Origin: Rhodobacter sp. CZR27
Lineage (GTDB): Bacteria; Pseudomonadota; Alphaproteobacteria; Rhodobacterales; Rhodobacteraceae
NCBI RefSeq assembly: GCF_002407205.1
Contig: NZ_CP023548.1
Span: 272,501 to 336,500, forward strand
Length of the DNA stretch: 64,000 nt
Reading direction: 5' to 3'
This document shows, piece by piece, positions 1 to 12,392 of this stretch. Each line of letters begins with the position of its first letter. The first letter of the stretch is position 1. Under the pieces are notes generated by a model. The model saw only the letters and a program-made list of their open reading frames with translations. It had not been told where the DNA came from and made no database searches. Position numbers and translations under genes: made by a program.

Positions 1-2832
<2,832 letters not shown>

Positions 2833-2929
2833 ACCCGGTAACAGCAAGGCTCATAACCTCGCTCTACCCCAGATCAGAAAGCAGCACGACCTGGAACAAG
2901 CATAAGCCTGATGTTGTCGTTTCTTCTCC

Positions 2930-3047
2930 GGTCTGGTGGCCATAGCACGAGCAAAACACCCGATCCCATCCCGAACTCGGCCGTTAAGTGCCGTCGCGCC
3001 AATGGTACTGCGTCTCAAGACGTGGGAGAGTAGGTCGCCGCCAGACC
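2930..3047 (+). rRNA. rrf: 5S ribosomal RNA
   Basis: The terminal helix GTCTGG (2931-2936) pairs with CCAGAC (3041-3046), and the interior holds the conserved CGATCCCATCCCGAACTCGG block. Its place about 100 nt after 23S and just before tRNA-fMet is the usual Rhodobacter rrn order. The ends are good to one or two bases. The 23S-5S spacer (2833-2929) shows no gene. Confidence 0.95.
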
Positions 3048-3124
3048 TGAAAAGAAACGAAATCTCCAGAACGATCAAAATCATCCGCGTCAGAAGCAAA
3101 CAATCGCTCAAGACGCAAAACGGC

Positions 3125-3201
<77 letters not shown>

Positions 3202-3231
3202 AAAAACAACGTAAGATCAAGACGTTACCGG

Positions 3232-3254
3232 CCGCCCATTGGGGCGGTTTTTTG
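3232..3254 (+). terminator. Rho-independent terminator of the rRNA operon
   Basis: The hairpin CCGCCC-ATTG-GGGCGG is followed directly by six T residues, about 30 nt after tRNA-fMet. It ends the rrn transcription unit before the mobile-element region begins. Confidence 0.85.
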
Positions 3255-3573
3255 CGTTCTAACGCGCGGGTCAACAATAGGTCAACAAACGGACAAATTC
3301 CGCGTGCGACTCCAGTGGGATAGTAGCCGCGCAGGACGCGGAGCGCGCGAAAACCGCAGTGGACCGAGGCCAACCGGATAGAGGTTGCATTAGTTCTGCG
3401 AGACGATCCGCAGATGCTTACCAACGTAGCCGATCTCAAGTCTCTTGATTGCTGGGGCTTCACGTAGTCCGGCCTGAACAACACGGAAGTGGTTGATACA
3501 GCGCGTGAAAGCCGAGGTTTCAGTCGCCATGGCCTGCATGATTTCATAGGATTCCGCCCGTAACCCTGCAATT
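3255..3573. other. Spacer left of the IS5 element, possible gene fragment
   Basis: No intact gene is seen. On the minus strand from about 3570 down to a stop at 3390, one frame encodes about 60 residues of balanced composition (for example SYEIMQAMATETSAF and VVQAGLREAP). Base composition is less GC-rich than the neighbours. It may be the tail of a gene broken by the adjacent insertion element, but I recognise no family. The IS boundary was not located by inverted repeats. Confidence 0.25.
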
Positions 3574-3585
3574 TTGGCCCGCCGC

Positions 3586-4931
3586 ATGAAGCACCGTCCC
3601 CGTCCGCCCGAGCGGAATGACCTCTTCCGGCCGCGCCTCGTCGACATGATCGACCTGCGCCACGAGCTGGTCACGCTGGCGGGGCTGATCGACTGGGAGT
3701 TCTTCGAGCGCGAATGGGCGGGCTTCTTCCCGTCCAGCACCGGACGGCCGGCGACCTCGCCGCGGCTGGTCGCGGGGCTGCTCTACCTGCAGCACGCGTT
3801 CCGGCTGTCGGACGAGGCTGTGGTCGCGCGCTGGGTCGAGAACCCCTACTTTCAGCATTTCACCGGGGAGACCTTCTTTCAGCACCGCCCGCCGATCGAT
3901 CCCACCTCGCTCATCCGCTGGCGGAAGCGGATCGGGGAAGAGGGAGTCGAATGGCTGCTGACGAAGACCATCGAGGCCGGGCGGAAATCGGGTGCCGTCG
4001 ACGATGCCTGCCTCGACGAGGTGGCGGTCGACACGACCGTCATGGAAAAGAACATCGCGCACCCGACGGACTCCCGCCTCTACGAACGCGCGCGGGCGCA
4101 GCTGGTGGGTCTGGCCCGGGACGCCGGGATCGAGCTGCGCCAAAGCTACGCCCCCTGGCACCGCGGCTGGCGGCGCAGGTGGGGCGCTACGCCCACGCGA
4201 AGCAGTTCCGGCGCATGCGCAAGGCCTTGAGAACGCAGAAAGGCTACACCGGCCGCGTGATGCGGGACATCCGGCGGCAGCTCGACGAGATCCCCGCGGG
4301 GCCGCTGCGCGAGCGGATGCTCGACAAGCTCGTGCTGGTCTCGCGGCTGCTCCACCAGAAGCCGAAGGATCCCGGCAAGATCTATTCACTGCATGAGCCG
4401 GAGGTCGACTGCATCTCCAAGGGCAAGGCTCGGGTGCGCTACGAGTTCGGCACCAAGGTCAGCATCGCCACCACGCTGACGGGCAGCTTCGTGGTGGGCA
4501 CGCGCTCGCTGCCGGGGAACCCTTGCGACGGCCACACCCTCGGCGAGGCGCTGGAGCAGGTGGCGATCCTCACCGGCCACCCGCCGAAGCGGGCTGTCGT
4601 CGATCGCGGCTACAAGGGCCACGGCGTCGAACATACCCAGGTGCTGATCAGCGGCACCCGCCGCGGCCTGACGCCCTCGCTGGCGAAGGCGCTCCGACGG
4701 CGCAGCAGCATCGAGCCCGCGATCGGCCACATGAAGACCGATGGCCGCCTCGCCCGCTGCTACCTGAAAGGCACCCTCGGAGACGCCCTCTTCGCCGTCC
4801 TCTGCGGCTGCGGCCACAACATCCGCAAGATCCTCGCCCACCTGAGGAAGCTTCTTGCCGCCATCATCACCCTCGTCCTGACGGCGATCCGGCACGACAG
4901 ATTTCAGCACCACAGCATCGCGGCCGCCTGA
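3586..4931 (+). pseudogene. IS5-family DDE transposase, split by a frameshift
   Basis: The transposase reads in one frame to about 4155 and continues in the -1 frame to the stop at 4931; joined, it gives about 450 residues. The first part holds the DUF772-type N-terminal region (SPRLVAGLLYLQHAFRLSDE) and the first catalytic Asp in VAVDTTV. The second part holds AVVDRGYKG and IEPAIGHMKTDGRL, giving the second Asp and the Glu of the DDE triad. The break is at a run of five C (4151-4155), which suggests loss of one base. A TTG at 3574 is an alternative start. Terminal inverted repeats were not identified with confidence. Inactive unless rescued by frameshifting. Confidence 0.85.
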
Positions 4932-4990
4932 CCGCGTTGTTCAGGCTGAACGAAGTAAGGGAAGCATAGAGCTCTCCTTCAACAGATCTT

Positions 4991-5235
4991 AGGGTCCAGA
5001 CTCATTGATTTTCAGTTCCAGAACAGGACGATGGCTGCGAGTGCGATAGCGGAGAAGAAGGTGTCCGGGCAGCGGTCATATCGGGTAGCGACTCGTCGCC
5101 AGTCCTTGACTCGCCCGAACATGATCTCGATGCGGTTGCGCCGCTTGTAACGCCTCTTGTCGTATCTCACATCGGTCTTGCGCGGTTTCTGGCCCGGGAT
5201 GCAGACCTTCAAATCCGAGAAATAGGCCGTTGCCA
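4991..5235 (-). pseudogene. IS5-family (IS427-type) transposase C-terminal fragment
   Basis: Only the 3' part of a transposase OrfB remains, read leftward to a stop near 5013. It ends in the typical KRRNRIEIMFGRVKDWRRVA, then TRYDRCPDTFFSAIALAA. The string GGGTCCAGACTC at about 4992 resembles the terminal repeat of this group. The upstream half is missing: the match stops near 5235, where unrelated sequence leads into tRNA-Ser. It is a second, older insertion next to the larger IS5 element. Confidence 0.75.
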
Positions 5236-5299
5236 AGGGCCGAGCGCGCGGCCAAAAAATCGCTTGTTCTCCTTGGCCTTGATCCCTATACGGGTCTGC

Positions 5300-5390
5300 G
5301 GAGACGTGGCCGAGCGGTCGAAGGCACACCCCTGCTAAGGGTGCAGACCTCTAAAGGGTCTCGAGGGTTCGAATCCCTTCGTCTCCGCCA
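5300..5390 (+). tRNA. tRNA-Ser (anticodon GCU)
   Basis: A 91-nt class II tRNA with encoded CCA. Acceptor GGAGACG pairs with CGTCTCC, the anticodon loop reads CTGCTAA (GCU), there is a long variable arm, and the T-arm GAGGGTTCGAATCCCTT is present. It decodes AGC/AGU. It lies between IS remnants and a restriction operon, so it is a plausible integration landmark. I looked for a second copy of its 3' end in the window and saw none. Confidence 0.95.
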
Positions 5391-5411
5391 CTTGCCCTCG
5401 CGAAAGCGTTC

Positions 5412-5440
5412 TCCGGACCCGGCAGCGGCCGGATTTTTCC
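5412..5440 (+). terminator. Probable terminator after tRNA-Ser
   Basis: TCCGG (5412-5416) pairs with CCGGA (5429-5433), followed by TTTTT. It lies 22 nt after tRNA-Ser. The remaining 260 nt to the end of vsr hold no recognisable gene and are AT-richer than average. Confidence 0.6.
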
Positions 5441-5701
5441 TTTGTTTTCGAGGGTTATGCGGGAGGGGCTGAGCACTGAGCTGGGTGCAAGGAGGACCGA
5501 AAGTGGTCTCTCTGGGCCAATATTCTCCGGACCTGTTGCCTGCATGGATTTGGTGAAGATCATTTAACCCATTGAAAGTAAGCCAATTTTTCAACCTTCT
5601 ATGGAACACTTCGATTTCAGGGGCGTGCTTCGAAATGGAACCGAAATCGGAAAACATCGACATCGGCGAAGCAACGAGGTGACTGTTCAGCCGCCACGAT
5701 C

Positions 5702-6193
5702 TCAATCGGCAGCGATGATCCCGCAATGCGGAATGTCACTTACACCGATCTCGATGGTAGCGGGCCCTACGGGCAGCCAGACCGCGAGAAGACCAATGCT
5801 GGCGCCAACCTGTTCCTGCTTCCGTAGGGCGCACTCCCATACCGTTGCCACGCGCCATCCGTCTTCGAGGAGCTTTCTGCGAACAGCACTGTCCCGAGCG
5901 ACGTTCGCGTCGAACTTCGCCTGCCAGAACTCGGAACGGGTCGAGGGGATGGTGGCGTAGCGGCACCCCTGGTGTCGGTGCCAGAAGCAGCCGTGCACGA
6001 AGACCACGGCGCGATACTTCGGAAGGACAAGGTCCGGTCGACCGTGAACCTTGCCGGCATGAAGCCGGAAGCGGAAACCGCGCGCGTGCAATGCCCGCCT
6101 GAGAGCCAACTCAGGCTTTGTATTCTTTCCCCGCACGGCGGACATCATCCGAGAACGGGTTACCTTATCGACATTATCCGTTGCGGCCTCCAA
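5702..6193 (-). CDS. vsr: Very short patch repair endonuclease Vsr
   Basis: Vsr nicks 5' of the T in T:G mismatches created when 5-methylcytosine deaminates, starting repair at methyltransferase target sites. The protein starts with the family's VTRSRMMSAVRGKNTKPE region. It carries GRPD (Asp54) and FVHGCFWH (His67, Trp71, His72), matching the metal-binding and intercalating residues of E. coli Vsr. The TTG at 6193 is preferred because it gives 163 residues and aligns with known N-termini; a longer TTG start at 6283 is possible. It is the last gene of the methyltransferase operon, where it would protect sites modified by the two upstream enzymes. Confidence 0.92.
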   Translation of the reverse strand: MEAATDNVDKVTRSRMMSAVRGKNTKPELALRRALHARGFRFRLHAGKVHGRPDLVLPKYRAVVFVHGCFWHRHQGCRYATIPSTRSEFWQAKFDANVARDSAVRRKLLEDGWRVATVWECALRKQEQVGASIGLLAVWLPVGPATIEIGVSDIPHCGIIAAD

Positions 6194-6275
6194 TGCTCGT
6201 GCCTTAGGGAAGTTATGTACAAAAACCTGAACCAACGCCGCGAAAACTCGCCCAGGCAGACTGGAGAACAACGCC

Positions 6276-7892
6276 TCATGCAACGCAATGGGTGCTAGAC
6301 AGCATCTCCACGGATCGCGTCAGCAAGCGTTCAAACACCCCTTGGTCATGTGCCGGCCGAACTTCGGCGATAGCCGGCATATTAAAAGGAATTGGGCCCT
6401 TGAGGATCGGCAGATCGCTAGGCCGCGGCGCCATTACCACTGCTCCACGAACCACAGGCTTATCATCGTATCCTAGAATTGAATCCCGGTAGGCATGCAG
6501 ATCTTGAACTCCCGCGTTAAGGGAGCTTCCCGAGCGATATTTCGGATCAAGCACGACCATTCCAGTGCAACGACCGGAAGGATCAAGACGGCTCAGGACA
6601 ATATCGGGAATCGCTTCTACAAGAGGAGTCCTGACCCCGTCAGCCGCGGGTTTGCGTGTCACGCGTCTTTGATAGGTGAGTATCAGGGTTTCCTCGAGTG
6701 GTATATTCCCAGCACCACCCTGTGCAAGCACTGTCCCGAAGGCTCTCCCATCCTCGCACCCCCGCAGTACTTCTGCGATTCGAACGCGCGAATTTGGAAA
6801 AACACTGGCGGCAGCGGCTAAAAGGCTGACGTAGCACCAGATTTCATATAGTCGATATGTTCTATCGACGGAAAGATTTGGACGGGCTAAGCCTGCTGCC
6901 CCCAATCCCGCTCGCATTCTGCTCATCGCCGAAAAGGCTGCAGCATAGTCAGGATGCATCCGAAAAACGCTCGTCGCCCGCAATCCGTGCTCGGGCCGTA
7001 GTCCCGAGAAGATTGAACGACGCTCCAAGTTGGCAATTCTGTTGCGCCACCGGGATACGCGCGCCGACCAAAGGGCTTCTGTACCCGCGGGTAGTTCCAC
7101 TGTAGCGCCGACTGAGAAGCGCTCCGTTAAGTCTGCGATCACGGAGCGGAGCCAGCGCATAAACCCGACGATTACCCTGTTCTCATACGCGTCTACAGTT
7201 TCCTCTCGCTTCGTCTGCCTTAGCCTTGGCGCCCACCTACCACCCAGTGCGCCAACGAGCCTTGGAGCTGAAGCCAATTCGGCCACTGTTGCCGCCCTCG
7301 AATGCGGGGAGCGGAGAGCAGCCAAAATAGTCCGATCATCGATCCGGCGTGCGCGCGCAACGTCGACCTCCTCCGACATCGACTCAAGAAGGCGAACAGG
7401 ATGATCTGCAATACGCGATACCGCCCGCTCAAAGCGGACAAAGTTTGTTCGTATAAGCTCGAGGGTGACAACGTCACATCGAAGTCCGTTGGCGCTGGCG
7501 GACGCTGGCATTGTAACAACACCCAGCCGATAAAGCGCAAGTGTTGCGCGCGACGTCTCGGACACCATTGTCGCGTACTCGTCTCGCGTGAGTTTCGCGA
7601 GGTCGGCATCAACTTCGACCTCCGCCATGATCAAGACTTGACCTTCTCTGATTATTGCGATGCGCAAATCACCGGCGAAGAACTCGTTCTCAAAAAGAAA
7701 TACAGTTTCGCCACCTCGCGTAAAGCGCGGCAGCGCAATGTCATTCAGGTAAAGCTCGCTTCTATGATCAGGTGGCCTTCCATCGATCTCAACGCTAAAC
7801 TCAAGTCGCCGATTTTCAGCGATTACTCCTTTCGGTACATCGCAATCCGGGAGAACCATATAAATTTTTGCGTGCCCAGCCACTCTGACCAT
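6276..7892 (-). CDS. DUF2357-type nuclease subunit of LlaJI-like restriction system
   Basis: Predicted restriction nuclease that works with the McrB-like ATPase/GTPase encoded just upstream. Of about 538 residues, the middle has family features (AYENRVIVGFMRWL and VDRTYRLYEIWCY). The C-terminal part shows a PD-(D/E)XK core, IPDIVL followed by VVLDPKYRS, with Asp, Asp and Lys of the active site around residues 430-460. The ATG at 7892 is chosen because it lies just after the upstream stop (7898-7900); a longer frame to 8069 would overlap that gene by 170 nt. McrC and R2.LlaJI are the functional analogues. The family is clear; the cleavage target is inferred. Confidence 0.85.
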   Translation of the reverse strand: MVRVAGHAKIYMVLPDCDVPKGVIAENRRLEFSVEIDGRPPDHRSELYLNDIALPRFTRGGETVFLFENEFFAGDLRIAIIREGQVLIMAEVEVDADLAKLTRDEYATMVSETSRATLALYRLGVVTMPASASANGLRCDVVTLELIRTNFVRFERAVSRIADHPVRLLESMSEEVDVARARRIDDRTILAALRSPHSRAATVAELASAPRLVGALGGRWAPRLRQTKREETVDAYENRVIVGFMRWLRSVIADLTERFSVGATVELPAGTEALWSARVSRWRNRIANLERRSIFSGLRPEHGLRATSVFRMHPDYAAAFSAMSRMRAGLGAAGLARPNLSVDRTYRLYEIWCYVSLLAAAASVFPNSRVRIAEVLRGCEDGRAFGTVLAQGGAGNIPLEETLILTYQRRVTRKPAADGVRTPLVEAIPDIVLSRLDPSGRCTGMVVLDPKYRSGSSLNAGVQDLHAYRDSILGYDDKPVVRGAVVMAPRPSDLPILKGPIPFNMPAIAEVRPAHDQGVFERLLTRSVEMLSSTHCVA

Positions 7893-7897
7893 CAAAG

Positions 7898-9868
7898 TCA
7901 GTTCCAAAACTGAAAACTCCCGAAGCGCTCGAGATCGCGACGCATTCGCCCGAGCACAGTCGCGGATCGGCTCTGGAGGCCGAGCTTCTGGAATATTTCT
8001 TCCAACCGCCTTAGTGGCTCCGACCAATGCTCGCCTTCGCCCCGCATTTTTGTCAGAACCTTTTGGCAAAGTTGAGCGTCGATAGCTGAATCGACGGTCA
8101 GCGCACCATCGGAGCTGGCTTTGGCCTCGTTTACGAAGCGGATAACCGCGCGAGCGGTGCGGAAACCGAAGTGAGCGTCAACTACGCGCAATGTCTTCCA
8201 CGTACCTTCCAGGATCTCCTTTGTTCGGATGCGCTCCCCTTCATCGAGGGCTGAAGCTTCACTGAGCCACTTTTCTAATGATGAGGTAAGGTCGACATCA
8301 CTGGTATCTATCACCTGGGCGCGATCCAAGACCTTATCACTGATGCGGAGTGTTGATTCGTCGATGTTCACCGTTCCAAAGAGAAAAATATTTGGTGACC
8401 ATTTGACACTATTTGCAATTGTTGCATCGCCTCGAGTGTCGAGGATGATCTCATTTCCAGATTCCATCGCACTTAGGCAGTCCGCCAAGTAATACTCAAC
8501 ACGTGCGAGGTTCATCTCATCTAGGCATACAAATACAGGAACTGCCTCTTCGGCGGCAGTGAGCATTGCATCCAGAAACGGAGCGCGGACATATTTTGCG
8601 CCTATTGGATCGTAGTGACCCAGCAATTGCGTCCCATCAGTCCAGTCTGGCCGCACTTCGATTATTGTTAAGTGTGGTCGATCAACAGCTGGCTGACCGT
8701 AAACCGCTTTTGCCAAGGCCGATACCAACCGAGATTTTCCGGTCCCACTAACGCCTCGCAGAATGATGAAGTTCTTGCCGTCTCCCGACCGGATCGCCGC
8801 AATAAGGGAGGCAAGCAGATCATCAGAAAATACTAAATCGGGCTCATGGTCGCTTAAGGCCTTCTTCAGAATTGATAAGGTCAAATCTGGGATTGGCGTT
8901 GCCACAGAAGGTGGTGGTGGTGGTGCTGATGCCTCTCTGGACGCAGCGGTCCCTTCACAGAACCACTCAATCCACTCCTGTGCGGTTGAGAAAGATTTGG
9001 AAGCTGGATTCTTCGAAACCGCAGCAGAAACCACATCGCGAACATCATCTGGAATCCTCCAGTAACCGCCCCCTGCGGCGCCAGGCGACGCTAGCAGCAG
9101 TTCGCCAAATCCGGCGCGCTTGAGAAAAGGCGTCATTCGTTGGTCTCGTAGCTGTCCTTCTGGAGTCTTTCCTTCTGGTGCGTTCTCTTCTGCAGGATGG
9201 GTTCGAGCATTCAAAAGTCCTGCTGCATTGGCCGCTTTTCCGATGAACGCCCCATATCCAGGATCCTGCCGGGCTATCCGTATGCGTTCAATGGCAGCGT
9301 CTGTCTCGTTGTCATGTAGGAGACGCATCAGCTCGCGGTTCACCTCGTCCCAGTGAATCTTCCAATCTAGTTGGGAGGCAGCTCGCAGGACGACCCAATA
9401 GGGGTGAACGCTGTTTCCGTCTGGAAGGCTGCGTTCTGCTGGATTGTCGAACTGGTAGCGCCTCAGGACATCGAGCACTTCTACCGCTATCACCCTCTTC
9501 ATTCCGTCCGGGCGCGCCGCTTCTCGCAACAATCGACCTAGCCTTGCCAACCTGGTCGCGCCCTCGCCCGGATACAGGATGCCCATTCGTTCGAATATCT
9601 TATGCCAGCGCCGTGGACGCTTGATCTCTTGGCCGGTGACTGCCTTGACGTCATCCTCGTTGCGCCCCGACCGTCCTTCCATTTGGAGCAAGGCGCCGAT
9701 CGTCTTGTCCGGCGTGTAGCCGCCGGTGAAGACGCCGATTTGCGGAGAGTCCCTATCCGGTGCGGGCCACCTGAGCGCTCCGTCTGGTGCAGTTTCTACA
9801 GTAATCGTTGACGGGATTTCTGCTGCCGTAGCGGCAGTATCTTCGGCTGTTTCCACCAAGACGCGCAC
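7898..9868 (-). CDS. McrB-like AAA+ GTPase subunit of LlaJI-like restriction system
   Basis: A 656-residue protein that probably recognises the unmodified site and powers the nuclease subunit. The C-terminal motor has Walker A GVSGTGKS (372-379), Walker B VFVCLDE (445-451) and GTVNIDEST (498-506). The last corresponds to the NxxD signature by which McrB-type AAA+ proteins bind GTP rather than ATP. The N-terminal 330 residues are probably the DNA-recognition region and include a proline-rich linker (316-320). The start is GTG at 9868. It is followed within a few bases by its nuclease partner, as McrB is by McrC. Nucleotide specificity is inferred from the motif. Confidence 0.87.
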   Translation of the reverse strand: MRVLVETAEDTAATAAEIPSTITVETAPDGALRWPAPDRDSPQIGVFTGGYTPDKTIGALLQMEGRSGRNEDDVKAVTGQEIKRPRRWHKIFERMGILYPGEGATRLARLGRLLREAARPDGMKRVIAVEVLDVLRRYQFDNPAERSLPDGNSVHPYWVVLRAASQLDWKIHWDEVNRELMRLLHDNETDAAIERIRIARQDPGYGAFIGKAANAAGLLNARTHPAEENAPEGKTPEGQLRDQRMTPFLKRAGFGELLLASPGAAGGGYWRIPDDVRDVVSAAVSKNPASKSFSTAQEWIEWFCEGTAASREASAPPPPPSVATPIPDLTLSILKKALSDHEPDLVFSDDLLASLIAAIRSGDGKNFIILRGVSGTGKSRLVSALAKAVYGQPAVDRPHLTIIEVRPDWTDGTQLLGHYDPIGAKYVRAPFLDAMLTAAEEAVPVFVCLDEMNLARVEYYLADCLSAMESGNEIILDTRGDATIANSVKWSPNIFLFGTVNIDESTLRISDKVLDRAQVIDTSDVDLTSSLEKWLSEASALDEGERIRTKEILEGTWKTLRVVDAHFGFRTARAVIRFVNEAKASSDGALTVDSAIDAQLCQKVLTKMRGEGEHWSEPLRRLEEIFQKLGLQSRSATVLGRMRRDLERFGSFQFWN

Positions 9869-9942
9869 CTCGAGTTTGCTTGTGTGTAACAGTCCAAGCT
9901 TAGATAAGCGCTGTCAACAGACCGCTCTTGATGGACACGCTC

Positions 9943-11076
9943 TCACGGGAGCGCCAAGAGTCGACCTTCTTGTCTAGCTGCAGCCGCCTCGATGATTGCC
10001 GCACCGATGCGCTGAGCCAAAAGAGGTGGGACAGCATTCCCAACCTGGCGAGCTCCCTGCTCGCGGTTGCCCTCGAACACGAAGTGGTCCGGGAAAGTCT
10101 GCAAACGAGCACCTTCTCGAACAGTAAGGCTGCGGTCGTCGTCGGGATGACCGAACCTTCCGCGCGTAAAGCTGTCAAATCTCGCCGTCAGGGTCACGGA
10201 CGGCTCGTCCCACGACAGTCTCCCGTAGACATCCATATGTCGATGTCCCGGATTGTTCACGTGGCAAGCTAGTTGCAAGTGCACAGGCAGATGCTCGCGT
10301 CCGCCTCCAGGCGGAACATGACGGATTCGCTCCAAATTTAGCTTTGATAAACGGGCCTCTCGGTAGTGATTTGGGATGCCAGGGTGGGGGCTGCCATCTG
10401 CTGGCGGCGTGGGAAGATCGCCGATAGCATCGCGGACAGTAACGCGCCGGGTCGAGTGCGTTCTCTTGGGAAACCGGAACCTAGGAATAAGGTCTGGAGC
10501 ATGCTCGCCAACCAAGAATGCACGTTTTCGCACTTGGGGAACGCCATAATCGGCAGCATCCAGAAGTTCGATATGGATTATATAGTTCAGTCGCGCGGCG
10601 CGCTCCGCCATTTCTTTCAGGAATGGCTTTCCGTGCTTGCTAAGCAAGCCACCGACATTCTCCATCAGGAAAAATTGAGGCCGCACCTCCTCCACGAGAC
10701 GCATGAAGTGCAGTACAAGCCCGTTCCTTGCATCCTCTCGATCGCCACGTCGCTGGACAGAAAATCCTTGGCAGGGGGGGCCACCAGCTAAGAGCATGCA
10801 GTCGCCTCGGCCTAGGTTTGCGCGGCCAAGTATCTCTTTGCCTGACACCTCTTCGATTGAAGCAGTATCGACATGCGACCCCAGAGCGCGTTCGTAGGTT
10901 CGGGTGGCAATTGGGTCGTTGTCTAAGGCTGCAGCAATTCTGTACCCTGCAGAAGTTAAACCGAGAGATAGACCTCCAGCGCCACAGAACAAGTCAATCG
11001 CCTTGGGCGTGTAGAGTTCTTTTTTTATCATCGGTTCCAAAGCCAGATCGCAGCTCCTTTGATTAAGCAGCTGCAT
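9943..11076 (-). CDS. Cytosine-C5 DNA methyltransferase (first of pair)
   Basis: Transfers methyl from S-adenosylmethionine to C5 of cytosine in DNA. Of 377 residues, motif I IDLFCGAGGLSLGL begins near 27, motif IV GGPPCQGFS holds the catalytic Cys102, motif VI MENV is near 138, motif VIII is VPQVRKRAFLVG, and motif X is RQVGNAVPP. The target-recognition region lies around residues 220-310. The ATG at 11076 overlaps the preceding methyltransferase gene by 14 nt and has AAAGGA upstream; ATG at 11031 is an alternative. Two different methylases side by side suggest an asymmetric site, one enzyme per strand. Confidence 0.93.
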   Translation of the reverse strand: MQLLNQRSCDLALEPMIKKELYTPKAIDLFCGAGGLSLGLTSAGYRIAAALDNDPIATRTYERALGSHVDTASIEEVSGKEILGRANLGRGDCMLLAGGPPCQGFSVQRRGDREDARNGLVLHFMRLVEEVRPQFFLMENVGGLLSKHGKPFLKEMAERAARLNYIIHIELLDAADYGVPQVRKRAFLVGEHAPDLIPRFRFPKRTHSTRRVTVRDAIGDLPTPPADGSPHPGIPNHYREARLSKLNLERIRHVPPGGGREHLPVHLQLACHVNNPGHRHMDVYGRLSWDEPSVTLTARFDSFTRGRFGHPDDDRSLTVREGARLQTFPDHFVFEGNREQGARQVGNAVPPLLAQRIGAAIIEAAAARQEGRLLALP

Positions 11077-12361
11077 GTTTTCTTGTCCTTTGGCGCTTTA
11101 TTCCGTTAATCGTCACTGCGAACCCTGGCCCCACCGCACCGCTCACCTCAATGGGCGGCACCCCTTCCAACCATTTATCCGTTGATTGACCCACCAATTG
11201 TGCGGCTACGAACTCTCCAAGTCGCTGAGCAACCAGTGGTGAGACAGCATTCCCAACTTGCTTGAAACCGTCATCGAACGGCCCTGAAAAAAGATAGTCT
11301 GGAGGGAACCCCTGTAGCAGCGCGGCCTCACGGGTAGTGAGTCCTCGATCTTGCTCTGGATGTGCAAAGCGGCCGCAAGAGGGCGTCCGGCATCGCGCTG
11401 TGATCGTGACTGACGGCTTGTCCCACGGCAGCCGCCCGTAGACATCAGTGTATCCGCCGTGTGTGGCTCGCGTTCGATCAAGGCATGCGGGCCCGACACC
11501 AACCGGTCGGTTGCCGCCATCCTTCGGTATCTGCCGAAGGATCTCTAGCGTGCTCGGACGATGCTTCGATGCGACATGCATAGGGTCGCGCGGATCCTTC
11601 TCGCCCGACGCGAGTTTGGGTAGGTTCCCGATCGCTTCTCGTACGGTGCGATACTCCCCAGGGTGAATCGGAGCGGCTGGAAGAACAAAGGCTGCGCGAA
11701 ATGCCATCACCACAGCCCGGAAGCGCTCCTGAGGCAGGCCAAAGCCTGCAAGGTTATAAATCCCTGCACGAACCTCAAAACCGCTTTTTGCAAGTCGTTC
11801 GCGTCCCGCCGCGAAATGGGGCCAGTGACCAGCAGAGAACAGGTCCGGTACGTTCTCCATGAGAATTGCATCCGGCTGAACGACCGCCGCAATCCGGCAG
11901 AAAGCCTCAAAGAGGTTGCGGCGGGGATCGTCCTCCATAAATGACTTACGGTGTGCTGCAAACCCTTGGCATGGTGCACAGCCTACCAAGAGTATCTTGT
12001 CAAAGCGCTCAAGCTGCCAAGAAGCCATTTTTGCAGCGAGCGCCGCTTCTGAATTTGCTATCTCAAGAATATCCACACGATCGCATGGAGCCCCGACCAT
12101 AGTCTCAAATGTTCGGGCGCAATGCTGATCATTGTCGATTCCCTCGATGATCTCGAACTTTGCAGGGCCGCTAATAGCCTTTAGGCCTATGCTAACACCT
12201 CCAGCCCCGCAGAAAAAATCGACTACTCCGATGTTGGGCAGGCTTTCAGTTCTGGCGATCATTTTGGAAAGTTGCCGATCGCTCACCTCTTGGGTTATTT
12301 TCTTTTCCGATTTGCGGTAGTTTGATGAGCGCCTTATCGCGCTATCTTTGTCCTGTGGCAT
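11063..12361 (-). CDS. Cytosine-C5 DNA methyltransferase (second of pair)
   Basis: A 432-residue DNA cytosine methyltransferase, distinct from its neighbour. Motif I is VVDFFCGAGGVSIGL (about 47-60), motif IV VGCAPCQGF holds catalytic Cys131, motif VI is MENVPDLF, motif VIII LPQERFRAVV, and motif X KQVGNAVSP. About 50 charged residues precede motif I, and a basic tail follows motif X. The ATG at 12361 is chosen for its strong AGAGGGGG ribosome site; the frame stays open to 12514, but that overlaps the small regulator-like gene. LlaJI-type operons place two such methylases ahead of the two restriction genes, exactly as here. Confidence 0.93.
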   Translation of the reverse strand: MPQDKDSAIRRSSNYRKSEKKITQEVSDRQLSKMIARTESLPNIGVVDFFCGAGGVSIGLKAISGPAKFEIIEGIDNDQHCARTFETMVGAPCDRVDILEIANSEAALAAKMASWQLERFDKILLVGCAPCQGFAAHRKSFMEDDPRRNLFEAFCRIAAVVQPDAILMENVPDLFSAGHWPHFAAGRERLAKSGFEVRAGIYNLAGFGLPQERFRAVVMAFRAAFVLPAAPIHPGEYRTVREAIGNLPKLASGEKDPRDPMHVASKHRPSTLEILRQIPKDGGNRPVGVGPACLDRTRATHGGYTDVYGRLPWDKPSVTITARCRTPSCGRFAHPEQDRGLTTREAALLQGFPPDYLFSGPFDDGFKQVGNAVSPLVAQRLGEFVAAQLVGQSTDKWLEGVPPIEVSGAVGPGFAVTINGIKRQRTRKHAAA

Positions 12362-12392
12362 GATTTGCGCCCCCTCTGCACGTTTCTTTTTC

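Noticed and set aside
5286..5726. Minus-strand frames containing RDSNPRDPLEVCT or EGIRTLETL
   Set aside because: They read through the reverse strand of tRNA-Ser, another common artefact.
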